A DNA stretch of 64,000 bases. Origin: DATKPC01 sp035524275 (GTDB taxonomy: Bacteria > Pseudomonadota > Gammaproteobacteria > Burkholderiales > Burkholderiaceae_F). The stretch is taken from NCBI GenBank assembly GCA_035524275.1, contig DATKPC010000045.1:1-64000 (forward strand). Direction: 5' to 3'. Numbering within the stretch: position 1 is the stretch's first letter; each line of letters opens with the position of its first letter. The position numbers and the translations under genes are program-made. Of the stretch, positions 43,090 through 52,242 are shown piece by piece. The notes beneath the pieces are model-generated. The model had not been told where the DNA came from. It ran no database searches and saw only the letters and a list, made by a program, of their open reading frames with translations.

Positions 43090-43299
43090 ATGTCAACCTA
43101 CGCGCAACTGAAATCGGAAATCGAAGGCCTGCAGGCCCGCGCCGAGGAGGCGCTCAGGGTCGAAAAGTCGGCGGCCATCGCACAGATCCAGGCGCTGATC
43201 GCGCAGTTCGGGATCAGCGCCGGCGATATCGGCCTGGAGAAGAAGCGGGCCGGGCGCCCGCCGAAGGCGCGCGCCGACGCGGTCGCTGACGCCTCGTAG
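43090..43299 (+). CDS. short H-NS-like protein lacking the C-terminal DNA-binding domain
   Basis: A 69-residue protein. Residues 1-45 (STYAQLKSEIEGLQARAEEAL and IAQIQALIAQFGISAGDIG) match the N-terminal oligomerisation region of the H-NS family common in betaproteobacteria. The C-terminal signature of full proteins (a W-x-G-R-G-type segment) is missing; instead there is KKRAGRPPKARAD, an AT-hook-like basic motif, and then the stop. It could be a truncated gene or an H-NS antagonist that forms mixed oligomers. It has its own promoter. Confidence 0.75.
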   Translation: MSTYAQLKSEIEGLQARAEEALRVEKSAAIAQIQALIAQFGISAGDIGLEKKRAGRPPKARADAVADAS

Positions 43300-43329
43300 G
43301 CGTTGGCTCCGTCCTGCTCCGTCCGGGCC

Positions 43330-45630
43330 CTAATACGGCTCGCGCGTGACCGTGTGACTGTCGACCTCGGCCGGCGTACGCCACACCGGCCGCAATTCCT
43401 TGCGGTCGAACCACGGCAACTGGTCCGTTACGTGACTCGAGCCGGGTCGTGACGCGTTGCCGTAGGTCAGCAGCGCGCGCGCCTTCACGCCCTGCGGCGT
43501 GAACTCGACGAGCTGAACGTAGCCATCGCCGCCGTACGCCCAGGCGTGCTGTCCATCCGGGGCCGGGAACGGCCAGACCGTGCGGATGGGCCCATAGACG
43601 TCGTCGGGACCGCTTTCCGGATCGTTCGACACGGGAATCACCTGCTGCATCGTGGCATCGTGGGTCGCGAGCACGGTGCGGTGGACGTCGCCCCAGGCGA
43701 CGTCGAGCGCGCCGTACAGCCCCACGACCTGCTGCGCCGCGGTGATCAGCGACTGCACCGCGACGGTCGTCTCCGCCAGGCCCACCGGCGTATGCAGCGG
43801 ATCGGCCGGATTCCATCCGATCCGGAATGCCGGATGCGAAAAGTAGAGGAACATCGTCGTGTCCTGCGCAACGCCGGGGGCAGCGGCGTAGAGGGTCCAC
43901 CAGCGCTCGAACAGCGCCGCGCCGCGGCTTGTCGCATCGGCGCGGTAGTCCCAGGCCGCGAGCACCGTCGCCGCGGCCGCGGCCGTGGCGTCGCCTGAAT
44001 TCCGCGCCGCGGCGATCAGGTCCGGCAGCACGCGCGCCGCAAGTTCCATTTTCGTCGACATCTTGCCGTGCAGGATCTCGTCGGCCGTGAACTTCGGCCG
44101 CGACAGCAGGTACAGCAGGTTGTGCTGCGGACGCAGTTCGGTGAAAAGCGGCGCGATCCATGCCGGGTAGTCCTGGTAGCGCAGGACCTGCGGGAACGTC
44201 GCGGACCACGGCGCGTCGTTGCCGTTCTGCACGAAACCGCCCGGTGGGTCGATCGTCCGCGGCAGCTCGCCCCAGCTCAGCGTCCGCGTCCACAGCGCGC
44301 TCGGCCGATCGCCCGGAAGGATGCCGATCCAGTCGTAGAACGTGCCGCCCGACCGCACCGGCTGCCGTCCGCCGAACAGATACATGATGTGCCCGCCGCG
44401 ATCGGCGTAGATGACGTTGAAGAACGGCATCTGCAGCGCCGAATTCGCCTCGATGAACTGCGGCAGATCGTGCGCCTGCAGCATCCGGAAGTATTCCGTC
44501 GTCAGTGCGGGCGCGTCGAGCCCGGCGACGCGCAACGCGAGGGCCTTGGTGCCGCGCTGCGCGATGACCGGACCGTGGACCGAGCTCACGACGTCGATCG
44601 CCTGCGTCGCGAAGCTGCCGTCGGGCTGTCGTATGCGCAGGCTGTCCGCGCGATGCTCGAATGGCCGCGACCCGCCGTCCCATAGGTAGGTGTCCGTACC
44701 GGTCAGCGTGAGCTCGTAGAGGTCGGCGTTCTTGATCGTGTTGTTCGTGTGGGTCCAGCCGAGATCGTCCGTGTACGCGATCCCGAGGAAGGGGCCGCCG
44801 ACGAAGACCGCGCCGGTCGCGTTGAGCCGCGGATGGTCGCGTTCGCCGACCACGAGCTGCGCCTCCATCCACTGGTAGATGCCGAGGCCCTGGATCGGCT
44901 GGTTGTTGCCCCACGGCAGGTGCGGGTTGCCCATCAGGATCGCGTTGCCGGATGCGGAGCGCGCCGGCGCGATCGCCCAGCCGTTGGAGCCGTTGCGCGC
45001 GGCCTGCGCCAGCAGCGCGACCGCGCTCGTCGCCGCCGGCGCGCCGGCGGCGATCGCCCCCTGCTGCCACTGCGACAGCAGTTGCGGCACGCCGGACTGC
45101 TCGCTCTGGAACGTGAACGTGATCGTGTACTGGATGCCGTCGAGGATGTCTTCGGGCACGATCGGCAGCACCTGCAGGAACGACGGATCGATCGTATCGC
45201 CGTGCCGTTGCGCATATTCATTGACGCCGGCGGCGAACGCCTCGAGCAGCGCGCGCTGCTCGCTGCCGCCCTCGCGCAGCCAGCGCGCCGAGCGCTGCGG
45301 TATCCCGAACGTCCGGACCTGGACGTCGCTCGCGACGTAGGCGCCTCCCGCGCCGGCACCGAAGTACTCCGCGAGGCGGCCGCGTGCCTGCGCGACGTTG
45401 CCGAGTATCGTCTCGGCGTGGTTCTCCATCTGCGCGTAGCCGAATCCGCGGACGACCGTCGGCAGGTCGGGCCCGTAGATGTGCGGAATGCCCAGTTCGT
45501 CCCAGCGGATTTCGGCGCCGTCGGCCGCCGCTGCCGTCGTCGCGACGGCCTGGAGCGCCGCGACGGCCGCCGCGAGGCACGCTGTCCGCAGGATTGTCGA
45601 TACGCCGCGCACCGCGTGCCCGCTCGCCAT
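43330..45630 (-). CDS. penicillin amidase family / acyl-homoserine-lactone acylase-like hydrolase
   Basis: A 766-residue secreted Ntn-hydrolase precursor. A signal peptide (LRTACLAAAVAALQAVATTAAAADG) begins it. The autocatalytic N-terminal nucleophile is Ser215 in NGSNGWAIAPARSASGNA, preceded by the linker that is removed. Asn and Tyr signature regions such as GNPHLPWGNN and TNNTIKNADLYELTL follow. The length and pattern fit AHL acylases of the PvdQ/QuiP type as well as cyclic-imide or penicillin acylases; which is not decidable from sequence alone. GGGAGG precedes ATG 45630. It diverges from the next binding-protein gene. Confidence 0.9.
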   Translation of the reverse strand: MASGHAVRGVSTILRTACLAAAVAALQAVATTAAAADGAEIRWDELGIPHIYGPDLPTVVRGFGYAQMENHAETILGNVAQARGRLAEYFGAGAGGAYVASDVQVRTFGIPQRSARWLREGGSEQRALLEAFAAGVNEYAQRHGDTIDPSFLQVLPIVPEDILDGIQYTITFTFQSEQSGVPQLLSQWQQGAIAAGAPAATSAVALLAQAARNGSNGWAIAPARSASGNAILMGNPHLPWGNNQPIQGLGIYQWMEAQLVVGERDHPRLNATGAVFVGGPFLGIAYTDDLGWTHTNNTIKNADLYELTLTGTDTYLWDGGSRPFEHRADSLRIRQPDGSFATQAIDVVSSVHGPVIAQRGTKALALRVAGLDAPALTTEYFRMLQAHDLPQFIEANSALQMPFFNVIYADRGGHIMYLFGGRQPVRSGGTFYDWIGILPGDRPSALWTRTLSWGELPRTIDPPGGFVQNGNDAPWSATFPQVLRYQDYPAWIAPLFTELRPQHNLLYLLSRPKFTADEILHGKMSTKMELAARVLPDLIAAARNSGDATAAAAATVLAAWDYRADATSRGAALFERWWTLYAAAPGVAQDTTMFLYFSHPAFRIGWNPADPLHTPVGLAETTVAVQSLITAAQQVVGLYGALDVAWGDVHRTVLATHDATMQQVIPVSNDPESGPDDVYGPIRTVWPFPAPDGQHAWAYGGDGYVQLVEFTPQGVKARALLTYGNASRPGSSHVTDQLPWFDRKELRPVWRTPAEVDSHTVTREPY

Positions 45631-45755
45631 GGTCCCTCCCGACGCTCCCAACGTGGCGTCGAGTATCGGGCAACGCGCCGCGCGCGCCAATCGATATCGT
45701 CGCTGCGTCGCAGCGGCTAGACTGCTTGCGATCGTTCCTGCACGGAGACCCGAAA

Positions 45756-46976
45756 ATGCGGCGACTGTCCCGCGCCTGGTCCGGCATGGCCCCTCTCGCG
45801 CTGGCGCTCGGCGCGCTGACGCCGGCGACGATGACGCACGCCGAAGGACGCTACGACCCGGGCGCGAGCGACACCGAGATCCGTCTGGGCACGGTGGCGC
45901 CGCAGACCGGCTGGGCGAAGGAGTACGGCGCCGTCGCGCGCGCCGAGGAAGCGTACTTCCGGATGGTCAACGATCGCGGCGGCGTCAATGGACGCCGGAT
46001 CGTGCTCGTCAGCCGCGACGACGGATCGGATGCGACGCGTTCGGCGGACCTGGCGCGGGACCTGGTCGAATCGGCGCAGGTGCTCGCCCTGTTCAGCACC
46101 TGGGGCACCGAGGGCAGCCTCGCGATACGACGCTACGCCAACGAGCACCACGTCCCGCAGCTCTTCGTGAACTCGCACGCCTCCGCCTTCGACGATCCGG
46201 CGCATTACCCGTGGACGATGGGGTTCTTCGCGACCGACCGCGCGGAAGGCATCGCCTATGCGAGACAGCTGCTGGCCACGAACCCGCAGGCCCGCGTCGC
46301 GGTGCTGCGCGACCATTCGCTCGGCGCCGCCGAGCTCTATGCCGGGTTCCGTGAAGGCCTCGGCGACCGCGCGACGCAGGCCATCGTCAAGGAGGCGGTC
46401 TACAGCGAAAAGGACGACTCGGTCGACGCGCAGGTCGATGACCTCAAGGCGTCCGGCGCCGATACGTTCCTGAACCTCGGCTGGGGCAGGTTCGCGACCG
46501 CCGCGATCCGCCGCGCCTACGACATCGACTGGCATCCGCTGCAGTTCATTCCGAACGCGTCGCTGTCGATTGCCGCGTTCCTCGAGCCGGCCGGCCCGCA
46601 CAAGGCCGCCGGCGTCATCGCGAACGCACGCTCGAAGGGGTGGCTGCGCCCGGAATCGCGCCGCGACCCGGACGTGCGCGACTACGTCGACTGGATGGCG
46701 CGCTACAACCCCGGCGCGAGCCTGCGTGATGCCAACTACGTCGCCGGCTACGAGCTCGCGGAGGCCGTCGTCGACGTGCTGCGCCGCTGCGGCAACGTGC
46801 TGACGCGCGACAACGTGATGGCGCAGGCCGCGCACATGGACGGGACGCTGCCGATGCTGCGGCCGGGAATCCGCGTCCGGACGAGCCCGACCGACTACCA
46901 GCCGATCAAGCAGCTTTACCTGGTCCGTTTCGACGGCAAGGATTGGCAGGCGATCGGGGCGATCGAGGGTCGCTGA
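45756..46976 (+). CDS. Liv-type ABC transporter substrate-binding protein (orphan)
   Basis: A 406-residue Peripl_BP_6 protein. The leader is MRRLSRAWSGMAPLALALGALTP with a predicted cleavage after THA. The mature part has TEIRLGTVAPQTGWAKEYGAVARAEEAYFRMVNDRGGVNGRRIVLVSRDDGSD, the LivK-type opening, and ALFSTWGTEGSLAIRRYANEHHVPQ. No permease or ATPase gene lies beside it, so it must work with a transporter encoded elsewhere. It is divergent from the acylase gene across a 125-base gap. GGAGA precedes the ATG. Confidence 0.88.
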   Translation: MRRLSRAWSGMAPLALALGALTPATMTHAEGRYDPGASDTEIRLGTVAPQTGWAKEYGAVARAEEAYFRMVNDRGGVNGRRIVLVSRDDGSDATRSADLARDLVESAQVLALFSTWGTEGSLAIRRYANEHHVPQLFVNSHASAFDDPAHYPWTMGFFATDRAEGIAYARQLLATNPQARVAVLRDHSLGAAELYAGFREGLGDRATQAIVKEAVYSEKDDSVDAQVDDLKASGADTFLNLGWGRFATAAIRRAYDIDWHPLQFIPNASLSIAAFLEPAGPHKAAGVIANARSKGWLRPESRRDPDVRDYVDWMARYNPGASLRDANYVAGYELAEAVVDVLRRCGNVLTRDNVMAQAAHMDGTLPMLRPGIRVRTSPTDYQPIKQLYLVRFDGKDWQAIGAIEGR

Positions 46977-47004
46977 TCGGGCGCGCGCCGGCCGCGCGCA
47001 CCGA

Positions 47005-47823
47005 TCAACGCGCGAGCTGGGGGTAGAGGCGCGCGGCGCAGGCCGTGAAGCCGGCGAAGACGGCGATCAGCACGCCGAAGTCGGTCGCGAGGCCGTGCGC
47101 GGATTCGCCGCCCGCGATCATCGTGGCGCGCAGCGCGTCGACGAGGTAGGTCAGCGGATTCACGCGCGCGACGACCTGCAGCCAGTGCGGCATCAGGTCC
47201 AGCGGATAGATCGCGCTGCTCGCGAAGAACAACGGCATCGTCAGCACCTGGCCGATCCCCATGAAGCGCTCCCGCGTCTTCACGATGCAGGCGACGACGA
47301 GCGAGAACGTCGAGAAGATCGCGGAGCCCAGCATCACCGCGAGCAGGACGACAAGGATCGACCCCGGATGCCATTGCAGTTCGATGCCCAGCGCGAGCGC
47401 GATCAGCAGCACGATCGCGGCCTGGATCAGTCCGCGCGATCCGGCTGCGACGGCCTTTCCCAGAACCAGGGCGCTGCGCGGCGCCGGCGTCACGAGGAGC
47501 TTGTGGACGATCCCCAGGTCGCGCTCCCAGATCACCGCGATCCCGTAGAAGATCGCACTGAAGAGCACGCTTTGCGCGAGGATCCCGGGCGTCATGAACG
47601 CCAGGTACCCGATGCGTCCGGTCGGGATGCCGCGCACCTGGCTGAAGACCTGACCGAAGATCACGAGCCACAGGATCGGCTGGATCGCGCGGGAAAAAAG
47701 CTCCGTCGGATCGCGCAGCAGCTTGCGCAGTTCCGCGTCCGCGACGGCCGCGACCTGGCGCACGTAGGTGACCGGCCCCATCATCCGCGGCGCGGGGTAC
47801 TCGTGCGAGGCCGCTGTTTCCAT
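47005..47823 (-). CDS. ABC-2-type permease (DrrB-like exporter)
   Basis: A 272-residue ABC-2 membrane protein with six helices. It has ELRKLLRDPTELFSRAIQPILWLVIFGQVF at the N-terminus and RFMGIGQVLTMPLFFASSAIYPLDLMPHWLQVVARVNPLTYLVDALR toward the end, the DrrB/NodJ consensus. The ATPase lies upstream on the same strand. A later Met (residue 14) is an alternative start. It likely exports a hydrophobic compound; substrate unknown. Confidence 0.88.
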   Translation of the reverse strand: METAASHEYPAPRMMGPVTYVRQVAAVADAELRKLLRDPTELFSRAIQPILWLVIFGQVFSQVRGIPTGRIGYLAFMTPGILAQSVLFSAIFYGIAVIWERDLGIVHKLLVTPAPRSALVLGKAVAAGSRGLIQAAIVLLIALALGIELQWHPGSILVVLLAVMLGSAIFSTFSLVVACIVKTRERFMGIGQVLTMPLFFASSAIYPLDLMPHWLQVVARVNPLTYLVDALRATMIAGGESAHGLATDFGVLIAVFAGFTACAARLYPQLAR

Positions 47824-47887
47824 CGTTTCCCTTTGCGCCGGGGCCCGTTCACCCGATCGATCGACGTGTGAACGCGCGCATGCACCC

Positions 47888-48718
47888 CTAGCCGAGACGC
47901 CCGAGCGTCGCGCGCGTGCGCCGGATGTCGGAATAGCGCGCGGCCTCCTTCAGCGTGCCGCCGGCATAGTGCTCGAATACGTCGTCAAGCGTCGCGCCGG
48001 GCGCCACGGCGGCCTTCAGCGCGCCCGGCTCGCCGAACACGACGACGCGCCCGCCGTGCATGATCGCGAGCTCGTCGCAAAGCGCATCGGCCTCCTCCAT
48101 GTCGTGCGTCGTCAACAGGATCGTCACGCCGAAGCGCCCGCGCAGGTCGACCAGCCGCTCCCAGACGCTGTGCCGCGCCATCGGATCGAGCCCGATCGTC
48201 GGCTCGTCGAGGAACAGGACGGCCGGCTGATGCAGCATCGCCTGCGCCAGCTCGAGGCGGCGGATCATGCCGCCGGAATAGGTCCTCACGAGCTTTCCAC
48301 CGAACTCCACGAGGCCCATGAACGCCAGCGCTTCGTCGATCCGGCCGGCGACGAGCTCGGGAGCCATCCCGTAGAGCGCCGCCGAAAGCCGCAGGTTCTC
48401 GCGGCCGGTGAGCGCGCCGTCGGCCGACAGCATCTGCGGCACGTAGCCGATGTGGCGGCGCGCGGAGCGCGCCCGCGCGACGACGTCGTACCCGGCCACG
48501 CTGGCGCGTCCGGAGGTCGGCGGCAGCAGCGTCGTCAGCATCTTGATGGTCGTGCTCTTGCCGGCGCCGTTCGGCCCCAGCAACCCGAACACCACGCCCT
48601 TGCGCACGCTCAAATCGAGACGGTCGACGGCGACGTAGGTGCCGAATCGGCGCGTGAGCCCGGCCGCGTGGATCGCAGGGCCGCCGTCACCGCCGTGCTC
48701 TGCGTCCGCCCGCGGCAT
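47888..48718 (-). CDS. ABC transporter ATPase, DrrA-like exporter
   Basis: A 276-residue ATPase with Walker A GPNGAGKSTT near residue 53, signature TYSGGMIRRLELAQAM, and Walker B VLFLDEPTIGLD. The C-terminal region (GATLDDVFEHYAGG) is typical of DrrA-type proteins. The N-terminal 20 residues are poorly conserved, so the true start may lie at a downstream codon. Paired with the ABC-2 permease 64 bases downstream. Confidence 0.9.
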   Translation of the reverse strand: MPRADAEHGGDGGPAIHAAGLTRRFGTYVAVDRLDLSVRKGVVFGLLGPNGAGKSTTIKMLTTLLPPTSGRASVAGYDVVARARSARRHIGYVPQMLSADGALTGRENLRLSAALYGMAPELVAGRIDEALAFMGLVEFGGKLVRTYSGGMIRRLELAQAMLHQPAVLFLDEPTIGLDPMARHSVWERLVDLRGRFGVTILLTTHDMEEADALCDELAIMHGGRVVVFGEPGALKAAVAPGATLDDVFEHYAGGTLKEAARYSDIRRTRATLGRLG

Positions 48719-48742
48719 GCCAGCTGCTTCGTGCCGGCGCCG

Positions 48743-49189
48743 TCAGCGTGCCAGCATCGCGACGAGCCGCCGGATGTCGCGCGCGCTCGAGTCGGTCGCG
48801 GTCCGTTCGATGCGACGATAGGTTTCGACGAGCTGTTCACCGGTCGGGGTCAGCACGCTGCCGCCGCCGTTCGCGCCGCCCTTGGCGGATTCGACCGCCG
48901 GCACGGCCAGCGATCCATTGAGCTCGTCGAGCAGCAGCCAGGCGCGCCGGTACGACATCTCGAGGCTTTTCGCCGCGGCGGTCAGGGATCCGGTGGCGCG
49001 GATCGCTTCGAGCAGCGCGATCTTGCCGGGGCCCACGGCGATGTGCTCGCCGGCCGTGATGCGCAGCCGAAAACGCACCTGCGGGTCGTGCCGCGCCCCG
49101 TGCGACCGAGGTCGCCCCGATTTCTGCCGGGCGGCGGCGCCGGCCTTGCCCGCTGCGGCGGCGCTGCCGGTTTGCGAGGAATTGCGCAT
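48743..49189 (-). CDS. ModE-type winged-helix regulator without molybdate-binding domain
   Basis: A 148-residue regulator. The HTH region VGPGKIALLEAIRATGSLTAAAKSLEMSYRRAWLLLDELN and AKGGANGGGSVLTPTGEQLVETYRRIE match the N-terminal domain of ModE. The C-terminal MOP domains are absent, so it is a stand-alone ModE-N protein. It is preceded by about 30 polar residues (AAAAGKAGAAARQKSG). It lies between the exporter ATPase and the histidine kinase gene; its target is unknown. Confidence 0.85.
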   Translation of the reverse strand: MRNSSQTGSAAAAGKAGAAARQKSGRPRSHGARHDPQVRFRLRITAGEHIAVGPGKIALLEAIRATGSLTAAAKSLEMSYRRAWLLLDELNGSLAVPAVESAKGGANGGGSVLTPTGEQLVETYRRIERTATDSSARDIRRLVAMLAR

Positions 49190-49245
49190 GGCGTCAGGTC
49201 CCGGTCGTGGCCTCGAGATTCGATCGAACCGGAACATTACGCCAT

Positions 49246-50817
49246 TCAGGACCCCTTGTTGTCGTCGCCCGGAACGTCGTCGCCCGGAATCGCCGGCGCG
49301 GCGACCGGCAGTTCGACGTGGAAGGCGCTGCCTTCGCGCACCTCGCTCTCGACGATGATCCGGCCTTCCATGGCCTCGACGAGCCCGCGGGTGATGACGA
49401 GGCCGATGCCGACGCCCTGGATCTCGGAATCGTCCCGCCCGAGCCGGTCGAACGGCTTGAAGAGCTCGGCCTGCTGCGCTGCGGACATGCCGATGCCGGT
49501 ATCGATGACGCTGATCCGGCAGGTGCCGCCGCGGCGTTGGACGCGGACCGTGACGCTGCCGGCCTCGCGGTTGTACTTGATCGCATTCGTCAGCAGGTTG
49601 AGCAGGACCTGCTTCAGGCGCGTCGGATCGGCGCGGACGAGGACCGGCTCCTCCGGAAGCTCGAACCGAAGCTGCACCGCGCGGCCGAGGGCCGGCGCGT
49701 CGACGTCGCGCATCGCGCCGTGGATGACGGGCAGCACGTCGACCGTCTCGATGCGCAAGCGCAGCACGCCCATCTCGATGCGCGAGGCGTCCATCAGGTC
49801 GTCGATCAGCCGCAGCAGGTGTCCCCCGGCCTCCGCGATGTGCTCGACGCGGGCGCGCTGGCGCGAACTCAGCGGATCGACGACGTCGCCGCGCAGCACG
49901 TCCGCCAGCCCGATGATCGCGCCCAGCGGCGTGCGAATCTCGTGTCCCATCAACGACAGGAACGCGGTCTTGTCCCGATTCGCCTGCTCCGCGATCCGCT
50001 GAGCCTGCAGCGCGGACTCGGCGCGGCGCTGCTCGGTGACATCGATGCCCAGGCTGACGATGCTGACCGGACGGCCGTCGTCGTCGCGGATGACGAGACG
50101 CCGCCCGGCGATGACCGCGATCGAGCCGTCCTGCCGGCGGACGCGGAAATCGCGGAAGCTCGTCGCCTCCCCGGCCAGCGCGCGGCGGCGGTCCTCCAGG
50201 AAGGCTTCGCGGTCCTCGTCGACGATGCGGTTCAACACCTGCTCGAGGGCGATGCCGTCGGCCGCCTCCTCGATCCCGAGCCAGGCCAGCGTCCGGCGGT
50301 CCGGGAAGATCCGCCCGGTGCCGAAGTCCTCGCGCGTGATCGCGACATTCAGCATCGACAACGCGTTGTCGAGCGTCGAGGTCAGCGTCGAGATGACCTC
50401 GCGCGCGGCAGCGCGATCGCGCGCCCCGCGCCGCCCTTTGGGCGTGACTTCGGCGAGCACCGCGATGACGCTGTCGGGATCCGGCTTGAAGAGTCCGACC
50501 GAGATCGTCGACGTGGATGGCCGCGACGCCGGGCGCCGGACGTCGACTTCGACACGCAGGTCCTCGCAGATCGGCCCGGTGGCTTGACCCTTCCGCTCGC
50601 TCAACGAGCGCAACTGCGGCGCGTAGGGCTGCAGCACGTCGAAAAGGTTCGCGACGCGGCCGTTGCGAGCGCACGGCGAGAGCAGTCGCAGCGCGGCCGG
50701 CGAAGCGGTTTCGATCGTGCCGTCGACGGCACATTCGACGATCGCGACGGGTGAACGGCCAAGGAAGCCCAGCAAGCCCGGATCGGCTGCGACGGTCCGG
50801 GAACGCGCGCGCGGCAT
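49246..50817 (-). CDS. soluble PAS-domain hybrid-less sensor histidine kinase
   Basis: A 523-residue kinase with no membrane helix. Residues about 15-125 and 150-265 look like PAS/PAC sensor domains (PDSVIAVLAEVT; VIRDDDGRPVSIVSLGIDVTEQRRAE). The phosphoacceptor is His292 in LSLMGHEIRTPLGAIIGLADVL. The ATPase domain has N, G1 and G2 boxes (LLNLLTNAIKYN, DTGIGM, GVGIGLVITRGLVEAMEG). No response regulator gene is adjacent. The start at 50817 (MPRARSRTV) follows an AAGGAA site. Confidence 0.9.
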   Translation of the reverse strand: MPRARSRTVAADPGLLGFLGRSPVAIVECAVDGTIETASPAALRLLSPCARNGRVANLFDVLQPYAPQLRSLSERKGQATGPICEDLRVEVDVRRPASRPSTSTISVGLFKPDPDSVIAVLAEVTPKGRRGARDRAAAREVISTLTSTLDNALSMLNVAITREDFGTGRIFPDRRTLAWLGIEEAADGIALEQVLNRIVDEDREAFLEDRRRALAGEATSFRDFRVRRQDGSIAVIAGRRLVIRDDDGRPVSIVSLGIDVTEQRRAESALQAQRIAEQANRDKTAFLSLMGHEIRTPLGAIIGLADVLRGDVVDPLSSRQRARVEHIAEAGGHLLRLIDDLMDASRIEMGVLRLRIETVDVLPVIHGAMRDVDAPALGRAVQLRFELPEEPVLVRADPTRLKQVLLNLLTNAIKYNREAGSVTVRVQRRGGTCRISVIDTGIGMSAAQQAELFKPFDRLGRDDSEIQGVGIGLVITRGLVEAMEGRIIVESEVREGSAFHVELPVAAPAIPGDDVPGDDNKGS

Positions 50818-51064
50818 CGAAGTTTTTCCTTGTGAAGCGCCCGTGGCGCGATGCGCCAAACCGCCGGGCGTCACATTGCAGTCCCGCCTCGCCTACCGCT
50901 CCACCGCCTCGCGACCGATGGTAGCCGGAGTTTCGACGATAACCATTACGTGAATGGTCTTGGCTTAAGACCGTGTCCGCCGGCTGTCGAGTCTGCCGAG
51001 CCGGTGTTGACGAGGCGTCATATCCATGGATATACGCCGACACGGCGTGGCGCCGCGGGAAATC

Positions 51065-52180
51065 CTAGCGCTGCCCGAAACTCGCGTCCCGGTAAAGGTC
51101 CTTGTGTTCCCGCGGCGCCGAACGCCAGTACTGCGGCGGCGCGGCAACCTGCGCGCCGAGTTGCGCGGCGGCGTGCCAGGGCCAGCGCGGGTCGTAGAGC
51201 ATCCCGCGGGCCAGCGCCACCGCATCCGCATCTCCGGCAGCGACGATCTCCTCCGCGTGCCGCGCGTCGCTGATCAATCCGACGGCAATCGTCGGCAGTC
51301 CGACGTCCGCCTTGATGCGGCGCGCGAACGGAACCTGGAAACCGGGAGCCGGCTTGATCGCCTGCAGCGGCGAAACGCCGCCGGTACTGACGTGGATCGC
51401 GTCGCCGCCGCGCGCGCGCAGCGCCTTGCCGAAGGCCACGGTGTCGTCGACATCCCAGCCGCCGGGCACCCAGTCGGTCGCCGAGACGCGCGCCCAGAGC
51501 GGCCTATCGGCCGGCCACGCAGCCCGGACCGCCTCGAAGACCTCGAGCGGAAAGCGCATCCGCGCCGCCAGGCCGCCGCCATACGCGTCGTCCCGCCGGT
51601 TCGCGAGCGGCGACAGGAACTGGTGCAGCAGGTAGCCGTGCGCCGCGTGCAGCTCGATGCCGTCCAGCCCCAGGCGATGCGCGCGGCGCGTCGCCGCGAC
51701 GAAGTCATCGCGGACCTTCGCGAGGCCGGCGGCGTCGAGCGCGCGCGGCGCCTCCTCGCCCTCGGCATGCGGCAGCGCCGACGGCGCGAGCGTCGACCAT
51801 CCGGACGGCTCGTTCGAGCGGATCTGTGCCCCGCCGGCCCACGGCACGTGACTGGAGCCCTTGCGCCCGGCGTGCGACAGCTGGATCGCGATCCGGATCG
51901 GCGAATGCGCACGGATGGCCGCGACGACGCGCGCCAACGCCTCTTCATGGGCGTCGGTGTAGAGACCGAGGTCACCGGGCGTGATCCGCCCTTCGGGCGA
52001 GACCGCCGTGGCCTCGATCACGAGGAGGCCGGCGCCGGACAGCGCGAGGTGCCCGAGATGGATCATGTGCCAGTCGGTCGCGCTGCCGTCGACCGCGGAG
52101 TACTGGCACATCGGCGCGACGATGATCCGGTTCGACAGGCGCAGCGCGCCGAGATCGATGGGTTGGAAGAGGCGACTCAT
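51065..52180 (-). CDS. Old Yellow Enzyme-family NADH:flavin oxidoreductase (YqjM/XenA type)
   Basis: A 371-residue FMN enzyme. It opens LFQPIDLGALRLSNRIIVAPMCQYSAVDG; the Cys in the APMCQYSA loop marks the thermophilic-like YqjM/XenA class. The catalytic HxxN-type pair and FMN loops are seen in GLDGIELHAAHGYLLHQFLSPLANRRDDAYGG and the C-terminal AVALARGMLYDPRWPW. It reduces activated alkenes, nitro-esters or quinone-like compounds; the physiological substrate is unknown. It is 62 bases after the S9 peptidase gene. Confidence 0.92.
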   Translation of the reverse strand: MSRLFQPIDLGALRLSNRIIVAPMCQYSAVDGSATDWHMIHLGHLALSGAGLLVIEATAVSPEGRITPGDLGLYTDAHEEALARVVAAIRAHSPIRIAIQLSHAGRKGSSHVPWAGGAQIRSNEPSGWSTLAPSALPHAEGEEAPRALDAAGLAKVRDDFVAATRRAHRLGLDGIELHAAHGYLLHQFLSPLANRRDDAYGGGLAARMRFPLEVFEAVRAAWPADRPLWARVSATDWVPGGWDVDDTVAFGKALRARGGDAIHVSTGGVSPLQAIKPAPGFQVPFARRIKADVGLPTIAVGLISDARHAEEIVAAGDADAVALARGMLYDPRWPWHAAAQLGAQVAAPPQYWRSAPREHKDLYRDASFGQR

Positions 52181-52242
52181 GGAGAATGATTCCTGATCGT
52201 GTTGGGAGGCGGCGCCGTCCGGCGCACTCGCCTCGGCGGCTC

